Shown here piece after piece: positions 5,859 to 6,075 of a stretch of 6,075 nt of DNA (position 1 is its first letter; every line of letters begins with the position of its first letter). Source of the DNA: an uncultured Clostridium sp. (GTDB taxonomy: Bacteria; Bacillota_A; Clostridia; TANB77; CAG-508); contig CALIMU010000114.1 in the NCBI GenBank assembly GCA_938045355.1, positions 1 through 6,075 of the forward strand, in the 5' to 3' direction. The notes below the pieces were generated by a model. It was not told where the DNA came from, searched no databases, and worked only from the letters and a program-made list of their open reading frames with translations. The translations under genes were made by a program, and so were the position numbers.

Positions 5859-6075
5859 ATGGAATATATAGAAAAAAGAGATTTAATTTCAAAATATATA
5901 AAAATGTATAAGATAGATGATGATATTAAAATAACAGAAGAAATGTTAGAAAATATGATTACATATATGGATTATATTTTAGAAAAGAATAAATATATAA
6001 ATTTAACAGCAATTAAAGATGAAGAAATGTTTATAAAAAAACATATAATAGATTCATTGTATATTGTAAAATACA
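5859..6075 (+). CDS. rsmG: 16S rRNA (guanine(527)-N7)-methyltransferase RsmG, N-terminal part
   Basis: The first 72 codons of RsmG (GidB), cut by the window end. The enzyme uses S-adenosylmethionine to make m7G at position 527 (E. coli numbering) in the 530 loop of 16S rRNA; loss of it is known to give low-level streptomycin resistance. Visible family features are the N-terminal helical region, with the NLTAI segment (48-52; family consensus N-x-x-x-N-L-T-A-I) and KHIIDSL (61-67; family K-H-x-x-D-S-L). The glycine-rich SAM-binding motif lies beyond the window. Start choice: ATG 5859 has AAGGA at 5843-5847 with a rather long 11-base spacing. An in-frame ATG at 5847 would add MKCI but overlaps that site and has no other one. 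It follows mnmG by 39 bases, the usual arrangement. Confidence 0.93.
   Translation, partial: MEYIEKRDLISKYIKMYKIDDDIKITEEMLENMITYMDYILEKNKYINLTAIKDEEMFIKKHIIDSLYIVKY

Noticed and set aside
1..6075. A novel defence, mobile or biosynthetic system
   Set aside because: All coding space is accounted for by a well-known conserved cluster. No transposase, CRISPR repeat, integration site or unexplained gene was seen on either strand.

Overview
The window is a conserved housekeeping gene cluster, rpmH-rnpA-yidD-yidC-jag(khpB)-mnmE-mnmG-rsmG, all on the + strand. It comes from a very AT-rich bacterium. This gene order, near-consensus Shine-Dalgarno sites (AAGGAGG, GGTGATT-type), a short YidC without the large proteobacterial periplasmic domain, and a KhpB/Jag protein next to YidC point to Bacillota (Firmicutes). 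Clostridia or a related uncultured low-GC gut lineage is most likely, but the exact taxon cannot be fixed from the sequence alone. Arginine is encoded almost only by AGA/AGG.

Layout: positions 1-44 hold the end of the upstream region and the rpmH ribosome binding site. rpmH (45-179, ribosomal protein bL34) overlaps rnpA (179-511, RNase P protein) by one base. yidD (521-739) and yidC (747-1757) follow closely and form the membrane-insertion pair, then jag/khpB (1760-2431). A 52-58 base gap carries a strong hairpin (2433-2468) that may attenuate transcription. Next come mnmE (2490-3854) and mnmG (3902-5819), the two partners of the tRNA wobble-uridine modification enzyme. The window ends inside rsmG (from 5859), the 16S rRNA m7G methyltransferase. 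No stretch over 300 bases lacks a gene.

The genes serve translation and envelope biogenesis: a ribosomal protein, tRNA 5' maturation, membrane protein insertion, an RNA-binding regulator, tRNA wobble modification and rRNA methylation. The main anomaly is in mnmG. One extra base at about 4098-4100 breaks the frame after residue 66, giving a 68-codon N-terminal ORF and a long C-terminal ORF. Removing that base restores a complete 638-residue MnmG with all family motifs in register. The break could be a sequencing error, a recent mutation, or (less likely) recoding or restart. A strong Shine-Dalgarno-like sequence and an ATG lie exactly at the break. I found no mobile element, CRISPR array, tRNA, rRNA or unknown gene system here.
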